DNA from: Candidatus Geocrenenecus huangii
GTDB taxonomy: Archaea > Thermoproteota > Nitrososphaeria_A > Caldarchaeales > Wolframiiraptoraceae
Assembly (NCBI GenBank): GCA_023268155.1
Contig: JALNKM010000008.1
Coordinates: 1-63,539 of the forward strand
Direction: 5' to 3'
Length of the DNA stretch: 63,539 nucleotides
Positions 1 to 8,266 of this stretch are shown here, one piece after another. Position 1 is the stretch's first letter; each line of letters begins with the position of its first letter. The position numbers and the translations under genes are program-made. The notes under the pieces were generated by a model. The model ran no database searches and was not told the DNA's origin. It was given only the letters and a program-made list of their open reading frames with translations.

Positions 1-354
1 AGTGCATCCTGACTCCTCTTCCTCAGTATTGCTCTGATAGCAACTATCTCTCCAGAATCCACCTCTCTAGTAGCCCATACATAGCCTATCCTTCCTTAGA
101 GCTCAATCTTCATCTCATCTACTACTACACCCTGGTAGAGCTACACCTATAATCCTGTACCACCTCCTAACACTCTCTTTACTATAGCCTACTATGGATT
201 CTATATCTCTCAAGCTGAGTCCTGAATAGTATAGTATGGTAGCTAGAACCTTAATCTTTAGAAGAGCCCTCTCTAGAGAAGACGCCGGAACTTCTAACCC
301 TATCAACCAGAAAATCAACCCAAGATATAAAACAAATACAGATGAGAAGACCAT
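1..354 (-). pseudogene. Degraded DDE transposase, cut by the window edge
   Basis: The minus strand from 354 to about 130 encodes a transposase-like N-terminus with a helix-turn-helix region (KVLATILYYSGLSLRDIE, then SVRRWYRIIG). After the residues ALPG the frame shifts by one base and continues as VVVDEMKIEL. It meets an in-frame TAA at about 96-98 and goes on as GYVWATREVDSGEIVAI to base 1. The D-E and WATREVD blocks resemble the catalytic surroundings of IS6/ISH-like DDE transposases; the family is inferred. With a frameshift, a stop and no C-terminus in view, it is very probably dead. It lies beside the G+C-rich ttr-like operon and may mark an old insertion boundary. Confidence 0.7.
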
Positions 355-648
355 AAACCTTCTTAAGTTGACAAGCCCCCACTCTTATTCAGCCTCCTCA
401 GACTCGTTAAGGAAACGGTTTGGACACAGGTTTTAGAATGGGCCTATGTTTAAAGAACGTTATTTCAAGGAATTGGATGGTAAGAAAAAAGCTTGTCGAA
501 ACAATCCTTGGAAAAAAGAAAAACATAAAACCGTAACCCCTCTCTTCGCTGCAAAAGATGTCGAATACAACAACACCGTTACGTTCAGAAAATACCTGTT
601 AGCACACAGCCAGCGAAAGACGGCAAGCCTCTGACAGACAGACGCTAC
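355..648. other. Intergenic stretch with no recognisable gene
   Basis: This lies between the transposase relic and the TorD-like gene. A 62-codon open frame (446-634, plus) is rich in Lys and Asn and shows no ribosome-binding site or family features, so I do not call it. I looked for but did not find terminal inverted repeats of the left-hand element. Confidence 0.5.
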
Positions 649-1191
649 CTATCTTCTTGTCAGCCATTTCAGAAGCATGTCGCTGTCCGCAACAACCAGC
701 TGAACAATTTTCTGGATAGCTTGATGAAGCTTCTGGTTTTGCGGTATGGCGTTGGCCAGCGCTGGTATGAGATGGGTTTTGTTGAACCTGTGCAGAATTC
801 TTTCAAGCTTTAACGCCTTCTCTCCGTCGGTTAGATGAGCCATGTAAGCGTCTATGGCGAGACGTGCTGCGAAAGCGGTCATGGTTATGATTCCGTCGAA
901 AGGCTCGTCCGCCGTGTAACCATTACTCTCGATAAACGTTTTGATGTGGAAGGGGAGGTTGGCCCGCGCCAAAGGTGGAACATCAAGCCTGACAACACTT
1001 GCCCTAAACATGTTAAGATATTCTGCGGCTTGTTCAAGGTCTTCGCCGCTGAGGTCAGGCAATTCAACTCCCAAACTTTCGAAGAAAGCCATTATCTCCG
1101 GAGGAGTCTTCTTTATGCTGGCGAGCTTTTTGAAAAAGGTTAGAATAGCCGCGTAAAGACTGGCTCTCTGGAAGGAGTCAAGCTCTAGCAT
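649..1191 (-). CDS. torD: TorD/DmsD-type molybdoenzyme chaperone
   Basis: A 180-residue, mostly helical acidic protein with no membrane segment or cofactor motif. Its size and its place four bases after the molybdopterin catalytic subunit, in the same direction, fit the TorD family. TorD-type chaperones bind the Tat signal of their partner and hold it until the Mo cofactor is loaded. The call rests on context and overall character; I cannot point to a diagnostic motif. It is the last gene of a B-C-A-D operon. Its base composition is G+C-rich like the rest of that operon and unlike the window at large. Confidence 0.7.
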   Translation of the reverse strand: MLELDSFQRASLYAAILTFFKKLASIKKTPPEIMAFFESLGVELPDLSGEDLEQAAEYLNMFRASVVRLDVPPLARANLPFHIKTFIESNGYTADEPFDGIITMTAFAARLAIDAYMAHLTDGEKALKLERILHRFNKTHLIPALANAIPQNQKLHQAIQKIVQLVVADSDMLLKWLTRR

Positions 1192-1195
1192 CTTT

Positions 1196-4100
1196 TCACC
1201 AGACTATCTGGTGCGGCATCAGCTTCTTCTGCTTTCCTGTCTTAGATATTTTTACGGGGTTGCTGTAGTAGGATTGTCCAGCGCCCAGCCATGTGAGGAG
1301 AGGCCAGCCGCCCAGCGATGGGTCGCTCAACCCTATCAAGTTAGGTGTTACGCCCGTGAACCTCCACTCATCGACCGCCAACCCTTTCTCAAAATATTCG
1401 TCCGGCCTGTTAGTGAACAATAATTTCTTGACGAGCGTGGGCAGTTGTTTGACGGGGTTAACGGCGTCTTCGGGTATCTCGACCTTCTCCGGCAAAGTAT
1501 CTAAAACCTCTCCTCCCCTCCTCAGCCTGACATAGCCCGGCTTCACTACAAGCGTCTCAGCCCACCTACCCATTCCATAAGGCACGGCTACAACACCTCT
1601 CGCAATAGCCGCCGTTACCACAGCTGGCGCCTCAAAAACACCTTCGGGAGACTCTACAGCCACGATGTCTCCTGTCTTCACGCCCAGAGCCTCAGCGTCA
1701 GACTTATTCACCAATACAAAGTTCACCGGCATGATGGTCTTTATCCAGTAGTAATTGTTGCCTCGGTGCTTTGTGTACAATGGTCCTGACTCGAACACGA
1801 GGTTTAACGGATATTGGCTTTCGGGGTAGATCTCCCTCAGCGGCGTTCCTGCGAACGAGATTGTTCTGGACGATTGTCCGACGGGGGCATACGTTGCCGG
1901 TTCAAAGTATGCGGGCCCTCCCCAGAACTTTTTTCCGGTTATGCTGTTGCGTGTTTTTGCGAGCCTTTCATTCCAGAGCTGGAGAACGCCTGTTCCAGGG
2001 ACGCTGCGTTTCGAAAACCCTGCCTCGTTGAAGGACTCCTCGTACTTTGTGAAGACCCCGCCCCTCGCAAGACAGTATGCTACAGCCCGCCATTCATCTT
2101 CGGGCAGTTTGTTCTTGAACTTTGCTATCGGATAGTTTTCCTCGACGAACTTCACGGCTTCTGTGGGGATCTCTTTAGGAACTATGCCTCTGTCTATGGC
2201 GTTTACGGCTCCATTGGCGTAAACCCTCATTATGTAGTCCCAGAAGCTGTGAAGTGGGAACCACTGGCCCTCATACTTCTTACCCTTGACTCCGGGTATA
2301 GCTTTGTCACCGTAGCCGGGTGCTTTGAGGGCTTTCCCGATATCTATGAAGAATTCCCACATACAAGCGTATCGCGGGCTCCCATCAGGCGCATCAGCTA
2401 TCTTTTCCGTCAAAGGCATTATCACCGGAGACCTCCAGGATTCGGCCAATAGCCTGCCCATGCCGCTGCTGTAGAGGAACTGGACGCCGTTGGTGCCTGT
2501 CTCAAGATAGGTTGTGTCGGGGATGATGTAGTCGGCGTACAGGCAAGTCTCATTTATGGTTGTCGTTATGCAGATGAAAAGTGGCAGCTTCCTCGTGTCC
2601 TTGAGGATTTCGGCGAACTTGAGACCGTTGTTGACTGAGAGGACCGGGTTGGCGAAATAGAGTATTAGAGCCTTCACCGGGTATGGATAGGCCTGGTCTA
2701 TTCCTGCGAAGAGCTCTGTGTAGCTTTCTTCGGGCGTCAGCGGATACCAAGGCCTTTTGGCGGGATACGGGTTTTCTCCCCTCTTAACCTTCCTATAATA
2801 ATGCAGAGTTTTCTCGTATTCTGCTCTATGCCTGTCTATCGGCGGCCCCCATCTCAAAGGCTCGCCAAAGCCGCTGGCCCCGCAGTTGTACAGGTAGTTG
2901 TTATAGCTTGTTGTTAAAGGCCTTCCCAGAAGCCCGCCCGCTCTGTGAAAGTTTCCAATCAGTATGTCGAGGCTGCGCCAAGACCAGACCGTGTATTCTC
3001 CGTTGGGATGCTGGGCTACGCCTCTGTGGATGTATGTAGCTGCTTTCGGAGCTGCTTCGCCGAAGTCCCTTGCCATCTGCCTGATGATGTCGGCTGGAAC
3101 GTCGCAGAAGCTCGCCCACTCCTCGACGGTTTTGCTGAAAGCCGTTTCCTTGAAGATTGTGAATGCTGTCTTAACTAAAACCTCTTCACCCGTTACAAGC
3201 CTAACCCTGCCCGAGAACTCCAGCTCCGCGCTGTCGACTTCTTCGTTGACCGCCAAACCTTCCTTCATGTAAACAATAGGTTTATCTTCTTCACCCAATC
3301 CTACCATCTTATCTGTGAGAATGTAACCGAAGAGGCTGTGGCCCTCCTCCATGATTACAAGCCATGTCGCGTTGCAGTGGTATGGATAGCCTATTTTTTC
3401 AGCGGCTTTTTTCGACGGCTTCTCGAGGAACGCCTTGTTTATCCAGCCGTTTTGGATGAGTATCTGCGCTATGGCGAGGGCTAGAGCTGCATCTGTGCCG
3501 GGTTTTATCGGCACCCACACGATGTTGCCGCCGGCAGAAGTCCTCGGCGACAGAGGGTTGACGTAGTAAACCTTTAGTTTGCCTTCAGCAGCCCTTTCCA
3601 CCAATAAACCCTGCCCCGTCGCTCCAGGATGCATCCTGCCCATCGCAGCACCCGCCATTATCAGAACCTTGGCATTGAAGACATCGGGGTTTATGTCGTA
3701 GTAGCCTGACCAGAGATAGTTTCCTGCGTAGAAGCCGAGCTGGCATGATGAGGTGTGGCGCAGCCAGTTGACGCTGCCGAAAGCAGTTATGAACCTGTTA
3801 GTGAAGACGTCGGCGTTGTCCTGGCCTCTGCCCCTCACGTAGACGAGTGTGTTGGCTTTTGTACCCAGATCCGGATTATCTGGGTCTACCAGCACGTCTT
3901 CTAGCTTAAGACCTTTCTCGCCGAGCATTCTAGACCATTTCTCCTTGAAGCCGTTGAGCAGACGGTCAAGCTCCTCCGCCGTAACGTTCTTGTCAGCGGC
4001 CTTAGCCATCAATTCGTCAACGTCTTTCTTGATGCTTGCGAGAACATCGTTGGGGTTTTCAAACCCTGCCTCCTTCAGTCTGCCGAAGACATATAACTCT

Positions 4101-4645
4101 TTGAGACCTAGCAGCTTCTCGCCTGTTTCCTCGATAACACCTCCTTCAACAACCTCTTTAATAAGCTGCTGCCAGCTGATTATCTTCCACTTCCCGCTCC
4201 CTCTAGGCCCCGCTCTTTTTAATGGTTTGACAACCCTGTAAGGATCGTAGACGTAGTGTATCCCATCCTGGCCGCGTGGGCACAGGGTTCCGCTTACTTT
4301 GAGGGATTGTTGCACAGGTGTTTTGTAGTCTAGTGTGTCGTATCGGTTGAGCTGATGGTCTTCCGAGACATATCTGTTGTAGGGATGGTAGGGATTGCCT
4401 TCGATTTTGTCTATGACTTCCACGCCGTCATAGGTCGAGACCCTGACCCTTATCCCGCATCTTACATTGCAGCCTAGGCATGAGGTGTAAACGTATCTCA
4501 CGCCGGCGCCTGTGAGTTTGTCGGATTTGTATAGCATTGTTGAGGGCTTTATGATTCTGTCAATGTTGTGCCAGTATCCTGCGAGGAAGACGCCTAAGGC
4601 TGCGGCGCCCAAAACACCTTTGACCGCTGTTCTTCTACTGATCAT
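1196..4645 (-). CDS. ttrA: Molybdopterin oxidoreductase catalytic subunit, tetrathionate/polysulfide reductase type
   Basis: A 1149-residue DMSO-reductase-superfamily subunit. It begins with a twin-arginine signal (SRRTAVKG, then a hydrophobic run ending near residue 23), so it should be exported by Tat. Cys56, Cys59, Cys63 and Cys122 form the N-terminal [4Fe-4S] site. Cys301 in SSCQLGF is at the position of the Mo ligand of the Psr/Phs/Ttr branch. A molybdopterin-dinucleotide domain closes the protein. The length and the order B-C-A match ttrBCA (TtrA about 1020 residues) better than PsrA or PhsA (about 760). The substrate could be tetrathionate, another sulfur oxyanion, polysulfide, arsenate or selenate. 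Its start overlaps the stop of the membrane subunit gene by four bases. Confidence 0.85.
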   Translation of the reverse strand: MISRRTAVKGVLGAAALGVFLAGYWHNIDRIIKPSTMLYKSDKLTGAGVRYVYTSCLGCNVRCGIRVRVSTYDGVEVIDKIEGNPYHPYNRYVSEDHQLNRYDTLDYKTPVQQSLKVSGTLCPRGQDGIHYVYDPYRVVKPLKRAGPRGSGKWKIISWQQLIKEVVEGGVIEETGEKLLGLKELYVFGRLKEAGFENPNDVLASIKKDVDELMAKAADKNVTAEELDRLLNGFKEKWSRMLGEKGLKLEDVLVDPDNPDLGTKANTLVYVRGRGQDNADVFTNRFITAFGSVNWLRHTSSCQLGFYAGNYLWSGYYDINPDVFNAKVLIMAGAAMGRMHPGATGQGLLVERAAEGKLKVYYVNPLSPRTSAGGNIVWVPIKPGTDAALALAIAQILIQNGWINKAFLEKPSKKAAEKIGYPYHCNATWLVIMEEGHSLFGYILTDKMVGLGEEDKPIVYMKEGLAVNEEVDSAELEFSGRVRLVTGEEVLVKTAFTIFKETAFSKTVEEWASFCDVPADIIRQMARDFGEAAPKAATYIHRGVAQHPNGEYTVWSWRSLDILIGNFHRAGGLLGRPLTTSYNNYLYNCGASGFGEPLRWGPPIDRHRAEYEKTLHYYRKVKRGENPYPAKRPWYPLTPEESYTELFAGIDQAYPYPVKALILYFANPVLSVNNGLKFAEILKDTRKLPLFICITTTINETCLYADYIIPDTTYLETGTNGVQFLYSSGMGRLLAESWRSPVIMPLTEKIADAPDGSPRYACMWEFFIDIGKALKAPGYGDKAIPGVKGKKYEGQWFPLHSFWDYIMRVYANGAVNAIDRGIVPKEIPTEAVKFVEENYPIAKFKNKLPEDEWRAVAYCLARGGVFTKYEESFNEAGFSKRSVPGTGVLQLWNERLAKTRNSITGKKFWGGPAYFEPATYAPVGQSSRTISFAGTPLREIYPESQYPLNLVFESGPLYTKHRGNNYYWIKTIMPVNFVLVNKSDAEALGVKTGDIVAVESPEGVFEAPAVVTAAIARGVVAVPYGMGRWAETLVVKPGYVRLRRGGEVLDTLPEKVEIPEDAVNPVKQLPTLVKKLLFTNRPDEYFEKGLAVDEWRFTGVTPNLIGLSDPSLGGWPLLTWLGAGQSYYSNPVKISKTGKQKKLMPHQIVW

Positions 4646-5742
4646 GCTCCCTCACCCAGCGGGAAGACAATCGAGAGCAGGATGAACAAAGCTATCCCCG
4701 CCGCTACCGGCGCCACAGTCTCTAAAACCCATGGCCCGTGGAGCTCTAATTCAAGGAATGCAAGCCCCGTTTTGGAGATTAGCTGGCCGTTAATGAGTAT
4801 GTTCCATTTGTTGGTGAGTGTTCCGGCCAGAGCTACTAAGGACACCGCTATGTTGGCTTGCAGGTATCGTATCGACAAGAGGGATAGGAAGAACGATAGA
4901 AGCAGCAGCCCGATAACAGCATACATTAGAGGGAGAAGCGGCGTAACCATCTCAGCCATGAACGGAGAAGAAAGCCACCAGAAAGCGACCTGCAGACCCG
5001 TCAAAGCAGCTACCGAAAAGGAGCCAGCAGCATGTATCTTCAGAATGGGTAATAGAGTATCGCGCTCCAGGGCTTTCAGCTTCCAGATGTAATAGACGAA
5101 GATGAAGACGGCTGTGGCCACGACAAACGTGTCAGCGAAGTAGATTACTGGAAGTAGCGGCCATCCACGCCAGACAGGGTTCCATGTTTGGGTGAGAAGC
5201 ATTGAGGCAGGATAGATCCCCCAGAGGGTTAGGGGGGGCAGCATGGCTACGGCGATGGCTTTAGCAGCAAGCTTCGCCCTCCTGTATTTCTCAGGTGTTA
5301 TTATGCCAAGGGAGAACAACTGGTAAACTGTTTTCCTAACCCCCGTGGCTGTGAGAGACGCTTGATGGGAGTAGTATGAAAACATCAGAACGGCGAAGCC
5401 TATGGAAAGGACCAGAGCTATCACCCACGCATATGTCTGCAACGCTATGAGAGAAAGGCCCGGATTGGTTGGAGTAGGTGCTATGTGGGCTGATGTGAGT
5501 ATTAGCGGGGCTCTGTGGGCTGAGCGGAGGTCTGCCAAAGGCCCCAAAAGAACCACAGCGAAGAAACCTATACCCAACATAGTCATTAAAGGTATGGCTC
5601 TTCTTAGAGAGCCGAAAAGATAGGCGAGCGAAGCCAAGATAAGCAGGTCTGCCCCCGAAATCAGCAAAGTATAGGCAAAGAGGACTGGGTGCCATAGGAG
5701 AGGCTCAGCCGCCTCGTTGGGGAAATAGTAGCCGGGAAGCAT
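4642..5742 (-). CDS. ttrC: NrfD-family membrane anchor subunit
   Basis: A 366-residue polytopic protein with about nine or ten hydrophobic segments, typical of NrfD/PsrC/TtrC subunits. These anchor the exported catalytic and iron-sulfur subunits and exchange electrons with the quinone pool. It has no cofactor-binding cysteines, as expected for this family. It starts one base after the iron-sulfur subunit gene ends and overlaps the catalytic subunit gene by four bases, so the three are translationally coupled. Which quinol it uses cannot be seen. Confidence 0.85.
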   Translation of the reverse strand: MLPGYYFPNEAAEPLLWHPVLFAYTLLISGADLLILASLAYLFGSLRRAIPLMTMLGIGFFAVVLLGPLADLRSAHRAPLILTSAHIAPTPTNPGLSLIALQTYAWVIALVLSIGFAVLMFSYYSHQASLTATGVRKTVYQLFSLGIITPEKYRRAKLAAKAIAVAMLPPLTLWGIYPASMLLTQTWNPVWRGWPLLPVIYFADTFVVATAVFIFVYYIWKLKALERDTLLPILKIHAAGSFSVAALTGLQVAFWWLSSPFMAEMVTPLLPLMYAVIGLLLLSFFLSLLSIRYLQANIAVSLVALAGTLTNKWNILINGQLISKTGLAFLELELHGPWVLETVAPVAAGIALFILLSIVFPLGEGA

Positions 5743-5743
5743 C

Positions 5744-6388
5744 TCATCTGTTCACCTCGTCGGGGAGGCTGAGATAGTATATCTGAGGCTTGGCCCCCGT
5801 ATGAGGTTTAAGGACCTGCGTAGGCTTACTTCGAACAATCGCTGTAAGCTCGTTCTCCTCAGCTAACGAGCCGAACACCCTAGCCCCCGTAGGACAAGCC
5901 TCAACACATGCGGGGAGAAGGCCGTAGGCGAGGCGGTGATCACAGAAAGTGCATTTATCGGCCACGCCTTTAACAGGGTTCATGAAACGGGCGCCGTAGG
6001 GACAGTTTTGCACGCATGCTCCACATCCTATGCAGAGCTCGTCGTTTATCAGAACAAGGCCCTTAGCTGTTTTGTAAGTAGCCCCTGTAGGACATGGCGG
6101 AATGCATGGCGGGTCGTCGCAGTGGTTACATTGCTTGGGGATGAAGATGTTTGTCCCATCGGTTTTTTCTAAGCGTTCTATCCATGTTCTAAATCTTCCG
6201 AGCGGGACGTTGTTCTCGGCGGCGCATGCAACAACGCAGGCCATACAGCCAAAGCATTTATTAACGTCAATCAGCATGGCGTACCTTTTTGAAGCTCCTT
6301 CAGCCGCGGAAGAAGTCAAGGATAGGGGAAGAACGAGCAGAGAAGCCGAAGTCATTTTTAAAAATTCTCTTCGCGTATGGCTCGACAT
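5744..6388 (-). CDS. ttrB: Exported four-cluster ferredoxin-like subunit
   Basis: About 214 residues. A Tat signal (TRREFLK followed by a hydrophobic stretch) is followed by four cysteine groups: CFGCMACVVAC, CNHCDDPPCIPPC, CIGCGACVQNC, and CTFC with a later CVEAC. Together these can hold four [4Fe-4S] clusters, as in PsrB/DmsB/TtrB, and would pass electrons between the membrane subunit and the molybdenum subunit. I chose the ATG at 6388; a GTG sits one codon upstream. A TATA-like element is centred about 26 bases upstream of the ATG, which suggests a leaderless transcript. It is the first gene of the operon. Confidence 0.87.
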   Translation of the reverse strand: MSSHTRREFLKMTSASLLVLPLSLTSSAAEGASKRYAMLIDVNKCFGCMACVVACAAENNVPLGRFRTWIERLEKTDGTNIFIPKQCNHCDDPPCIPPCPTGATYKTAKGLVLINDELCIGCGACVQNCPYGARFMNPVKGVADKCTFCDHRLAYGLLPACVEACPTGARVFGSLAEENELTAIVRSKPTQVLKPHTGAKPQIYYLSLPDEVNR

Positions 6389-6410
6389 CACATATATACA
6401 ACTACTTTTT

Positions 6411-6418
6411 TATTTAAA
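6411..6418 (-). promoter_or_regulatory. TATA box of the ttr-like operon
   Basis: On the minus strand the sequence reads TTTAAATA, flanked by A/T. Its centre lies about 26 bases before the ttrB-like ATG, the usual archaeal TATA-to-start spacing. The first G+C-rich operon therefore appears to be expressed from a normal host-type archaeal promoter. Confidence 0.55.
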
Positions 6419-6457
6419 ATTTTTGTTTATATTTAGTTTTTAGTGTGTATAATACTA

Positions 6458-6670
6458 ATGCTCCAGAAGGATGATGCCCGAAAGGGGTGGGGCTTAGGCC
6501 CTCCTACTCACATTGTAACTGTCATCATTATAGGAATGATTCTCTTGAGACTTATTCTATTCGCTTTTCGACAAAATTTTATGGATATGGACTTAGATTA
6601 AATACCTGGCGGTGTAATTGCTTTAGCGATAGTGCACCTAGTTGTACCAATATTACTAGGATACCTATAA
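6458..6670 (+). pseudogene. Small two-helix membrane ORF interrupted by an in-frame TAA
   Basis: From ATG 6458 the frame encodes 47 residues: a polar start (MLQKDDARKGWGLG), then a hydrophobic helix (THIVTVIIIGMILLRLILF), ending at TAA 6599-6601. The same frame continues straight on as a second hydrophobic helix (VIALAIVHLVVPILLGYL) to TAA 6668-6670. Two consecutive membrane segments in one frame suggest a roughly 70-residue membrane protein broken by one nonsense change. Alternatively the first 47 codons are a functional one-helix protein. A TATA-like TTTATATTT at about 6426-6434 is well placed for a leaderless start. It is divergent from the ttr-like operon. I do not recognise the family. 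Confidence 0.4.
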
Positions 6671-6681
6671 ATTCAGCGATT

Positions 6682-6787
6682 ACCCACCCCAACATCCCCG
6701 CCTCCACCACAATTCTAGGAGGCCCCGCTCTATTTCAAGCGGGTGAAAAAATTAAGGGATGTTGGGGTGGGTCTCGCCCCAGCATCC
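6682..6787 (+). repeat. Nested, mutually exclusive inverted repeats
   Basis: A perfect 17-base inverted repeat pairs 6682-6698 (ACCCACCCCAACATCCC) with 6756-6772. The right arm can instead pair with 6777-6787 (CCCCAGCATCC) in a short hairpin with one G-U pair. A smaller hairpin (CCCGCT...AGCGGG) lies inside the large loop. The two main pairings exclude each other, as in attenuators. It lies downstream of the broken membrane ORF and 136 bases before the next gene. It could also be a small mobile-element remnant. Confidence 0.5.
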
Positions 6788-6922
6788 AGGGTATAGGCGG
6801 CCTCCAGGCGGTTCTGCCTGAGTGCGACGAGATATCTACATGGTTCATATCTAGGAATGGTTCATGGAATTGCCCGAGGTGCTCTGAGAGAACACTATAG
6901 GATACATCATGGAGGTGTCTAG

Positions 6923-7729
6923 ATGGGCATAACGATACATTACACGTTGATAACACGAGACTATAAAACCGTTGTACTGTCGATACTTACAGCGAAGAAG
7001 CTGGCTGGAGAATCAGGATACGCTGTTAGAGAGATATCTGAGAAAGCGTATGTAAGCTATTCGTCGTTCACACTACCATTGAAGCTGAGGAAACCGGACT
7101 ACGATAAAGAATATTTGAGAGAGGTGTGGAGAGGTTATAGAGAAGAGGTTTTGACAGATGTTCCAGACGAACCTCCATGGCCATGGATTGCAATAGACTA
7201 TCCAGAACCTGGATACCATACATATGCGACTCCATGGATAATATCCGGATATGGGAAGCCTGCAATTTATGAAGGTGTCGAAGTATCTATACCTACTGCC
7301 GAGCCGTTTACGATGGCTTTCTACAGGATCGGAGAATACTATATATGCGATAACTTCACTAAGACGCAGGCATTCACTGTAGATGAAGTTAAACCAAACA
7401 CAGAGTTCCATAAATGGATATGCAGTCTACTGAAGTTCCTGGAACAGGAAGGTGATTGGTGGAGCTTCTTCGTAGGAGATGAAGCAGAATACTATTATAC
7501 ACTAGATGAATCAAAGATCGTAGATAGCTATGAATCAGTAGCAAGAATAATCTACACGATAGCAGTAAGCCTAGACAAGTATGCTGAGAAGATAGGTGGA
7601 TCTGTTGAAGTTGGTGGAAGGATAGATATAAGGAGGTTGAGGAAGAAGTGTGAAGAAGCATTAGGGAGACAGGTATACCAATCATCGCTAGACGAGTTCA
7701 TGAGTAGGAGGCTTGATAGAGATGGGTGA
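6923..7729 (+). CDS. Hypothetical protein, 268 residues
   Basis: I do not recognise this protein. It is soluble, rich in Tyr, Trp and acidic residues, and has no signal peptide, membrane segment or cysteine cluster. The N-terminus (MGITIHYTLITRDYKT) looks like a beta-strand start, and the middle is rich in aromatic and proline residues. A strong Shine-Dalgarno (GGAGGTG at about 6910-6916) precedes the ATG. Its last eight bases overlap the next gene, so it is translationally coupled to the zinc-ribbon protein and then to a coiled-coil protein. The trio sits between ttr-like genes and an IS110-like relic, so a mobile or viral origin is possible. Confidence 0.7.
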   Translation: MGITIHYTLITRDYKTVVLSILTAKKLAGESGYAVREISEKAYVSYSSFTLPLKLRKPDYDKEYLREVWRGYREEVLTDVPDEPPWPWIAIDYPEPGYHTYATPWIISGYGKPAIYEGVEVSIPTAEPFTMAFYRIGEYYICDNFTKTQAFTVDEVKPNTEFHKWICSLLKFLEQEGDWWSFFVGDEAEYYYTLDESKIVDSYESVARIIYTIAVSLDKYAEKIGGSVEVGGRIDIRRLRKKCEEALGRQVYQSSLDEFMSRRLDRDG

Positions 7730-7985
7730 CTACAAGATAAGAGTTAAAGCTGAAGAATACAAGAAGCTGGTATCAGCATTCCCAAAACTTTTAGAGAAGT
7801 ATGGTATGAAGATGGGTCTAGGCAATAAAATGATGGAGTGGAAGTACTGCTATAGTTGCGGATACTATTTTACGAAGAATTTAGAGAATCTTTACAGATG
7901 TCCAATATGTGGGAGAGTTTTGAAGAGCGGTAGCAAGATACCGAAGAAGGCGATAGACCCTGAAAAGATTCTTGGAGGCGGATGA
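7722..7985 (+). CDS. Small zinc-ribbon protein
   Basis: 87 residues from the ATG at 7722. That start is preceded by AGGAGG at 7706-7711 with a ten-base spacer, and ATGGGTGA overlaps the stop of the gene before. A single zinc ribbon is seen in the second half (CYSCGYYF ... YRCPICGRVL). The N-terminal half is helical and basic. Function unknown; such ribbons bind nucleic acid or other proteins. The stop overlaps the start of the next gene by four bases, which argues for one operon. Confidence 0.7.
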   Translation: MGDYKIRVKAEEYKKLVSAFPKLLEKYGMKMGLGNKMMEWKYCYSCGYYFTKNLENLYRCPICGRVLKSGSKIPKKAIDPEKILGGG

Positions 7986-8266
7986 TCATGGAAAAAGATA
8001 TTAGAGACTTAGCATATGTAACATTAGAACAGTTCTTGGCATTAGATCAGAGAGTAACACTGCTTGAGCAGAGGCTTACAGGAATAGAAGAGAGGCTGGC
8101 GAGAGTAGAAGGAAGACTAGAAGAATTAAGCAAAAGAATAGACAATATAAACGATTCATTAAACAAGAGGATAGACAATTTGAGTAATTCATTAAATAAA
8201 AGGATAGACGATTTAAGCGATTCACTAAATAAGAGGATAGATGATCTAAACAAATCGAGGAATTGA
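7982..8266 (+). CDS. Coiled-coil protein with 11-residue repeats
   Basis: A 94-residue protein that is coiled coil nearly throughout. After heptads around LEQRLTGIEERLARVEGRLEE, the C-terminal half is four near-identical 11-residue units of the type LNKRIDDLSDS, encoded by four 33-base direct repeats at 8126-8257. The pattern predicts a right-handed or straight helical bundle. No function is recognised. It is coupled to the zinc-ribbon gene upstream and overlaps the IS110-like relic by four bases. The repeat number could vary between strains. Confidence 0.6.
   Translation: MIMEKDIRDLAYVTLEQFLALDQRVTLLEQRLTGIEERLARVEGRLEELSKRIDNINDSLNKRIDNLSNSLNKRIDDLSDSLNKRIDDLNKSRN
8126..8257 (+). repeat. 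Four tandem 33-bp repeats inside a coding region
   Basis: Units start at 8126, 8159, 8192 and 8225. Each encodes an 11-residue unit of the form L-x-K-R-I-D-(N/D)-x-x-x-S. The units differ mainly at third codon positions, so selection on the protein is likely. Confidence 0.85.

Noticed and set aside
324-324. An entry in the findings list at base 324.
   Set aside because: It reports no observation: 324 is a residue number of the E1-like protein, not a window position. It should be ignored.
1814-2452. A 212-codon plus-strand open frame opposite the molybdoenzyme gene, and several shorter ones nearby.
   Set aside because: They lie antisense to a well-supported G+C-rich gene. Long opposite-strand frames are expected there and none has family features.
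6487-6900. A 137-codon plus-strand frame with several Cys residues.
   Set aside because: It overlaps the more convincing two-helix membrane frame and runs through the inverted repeats. Its composition looks random and there is no ribosome-binding site.
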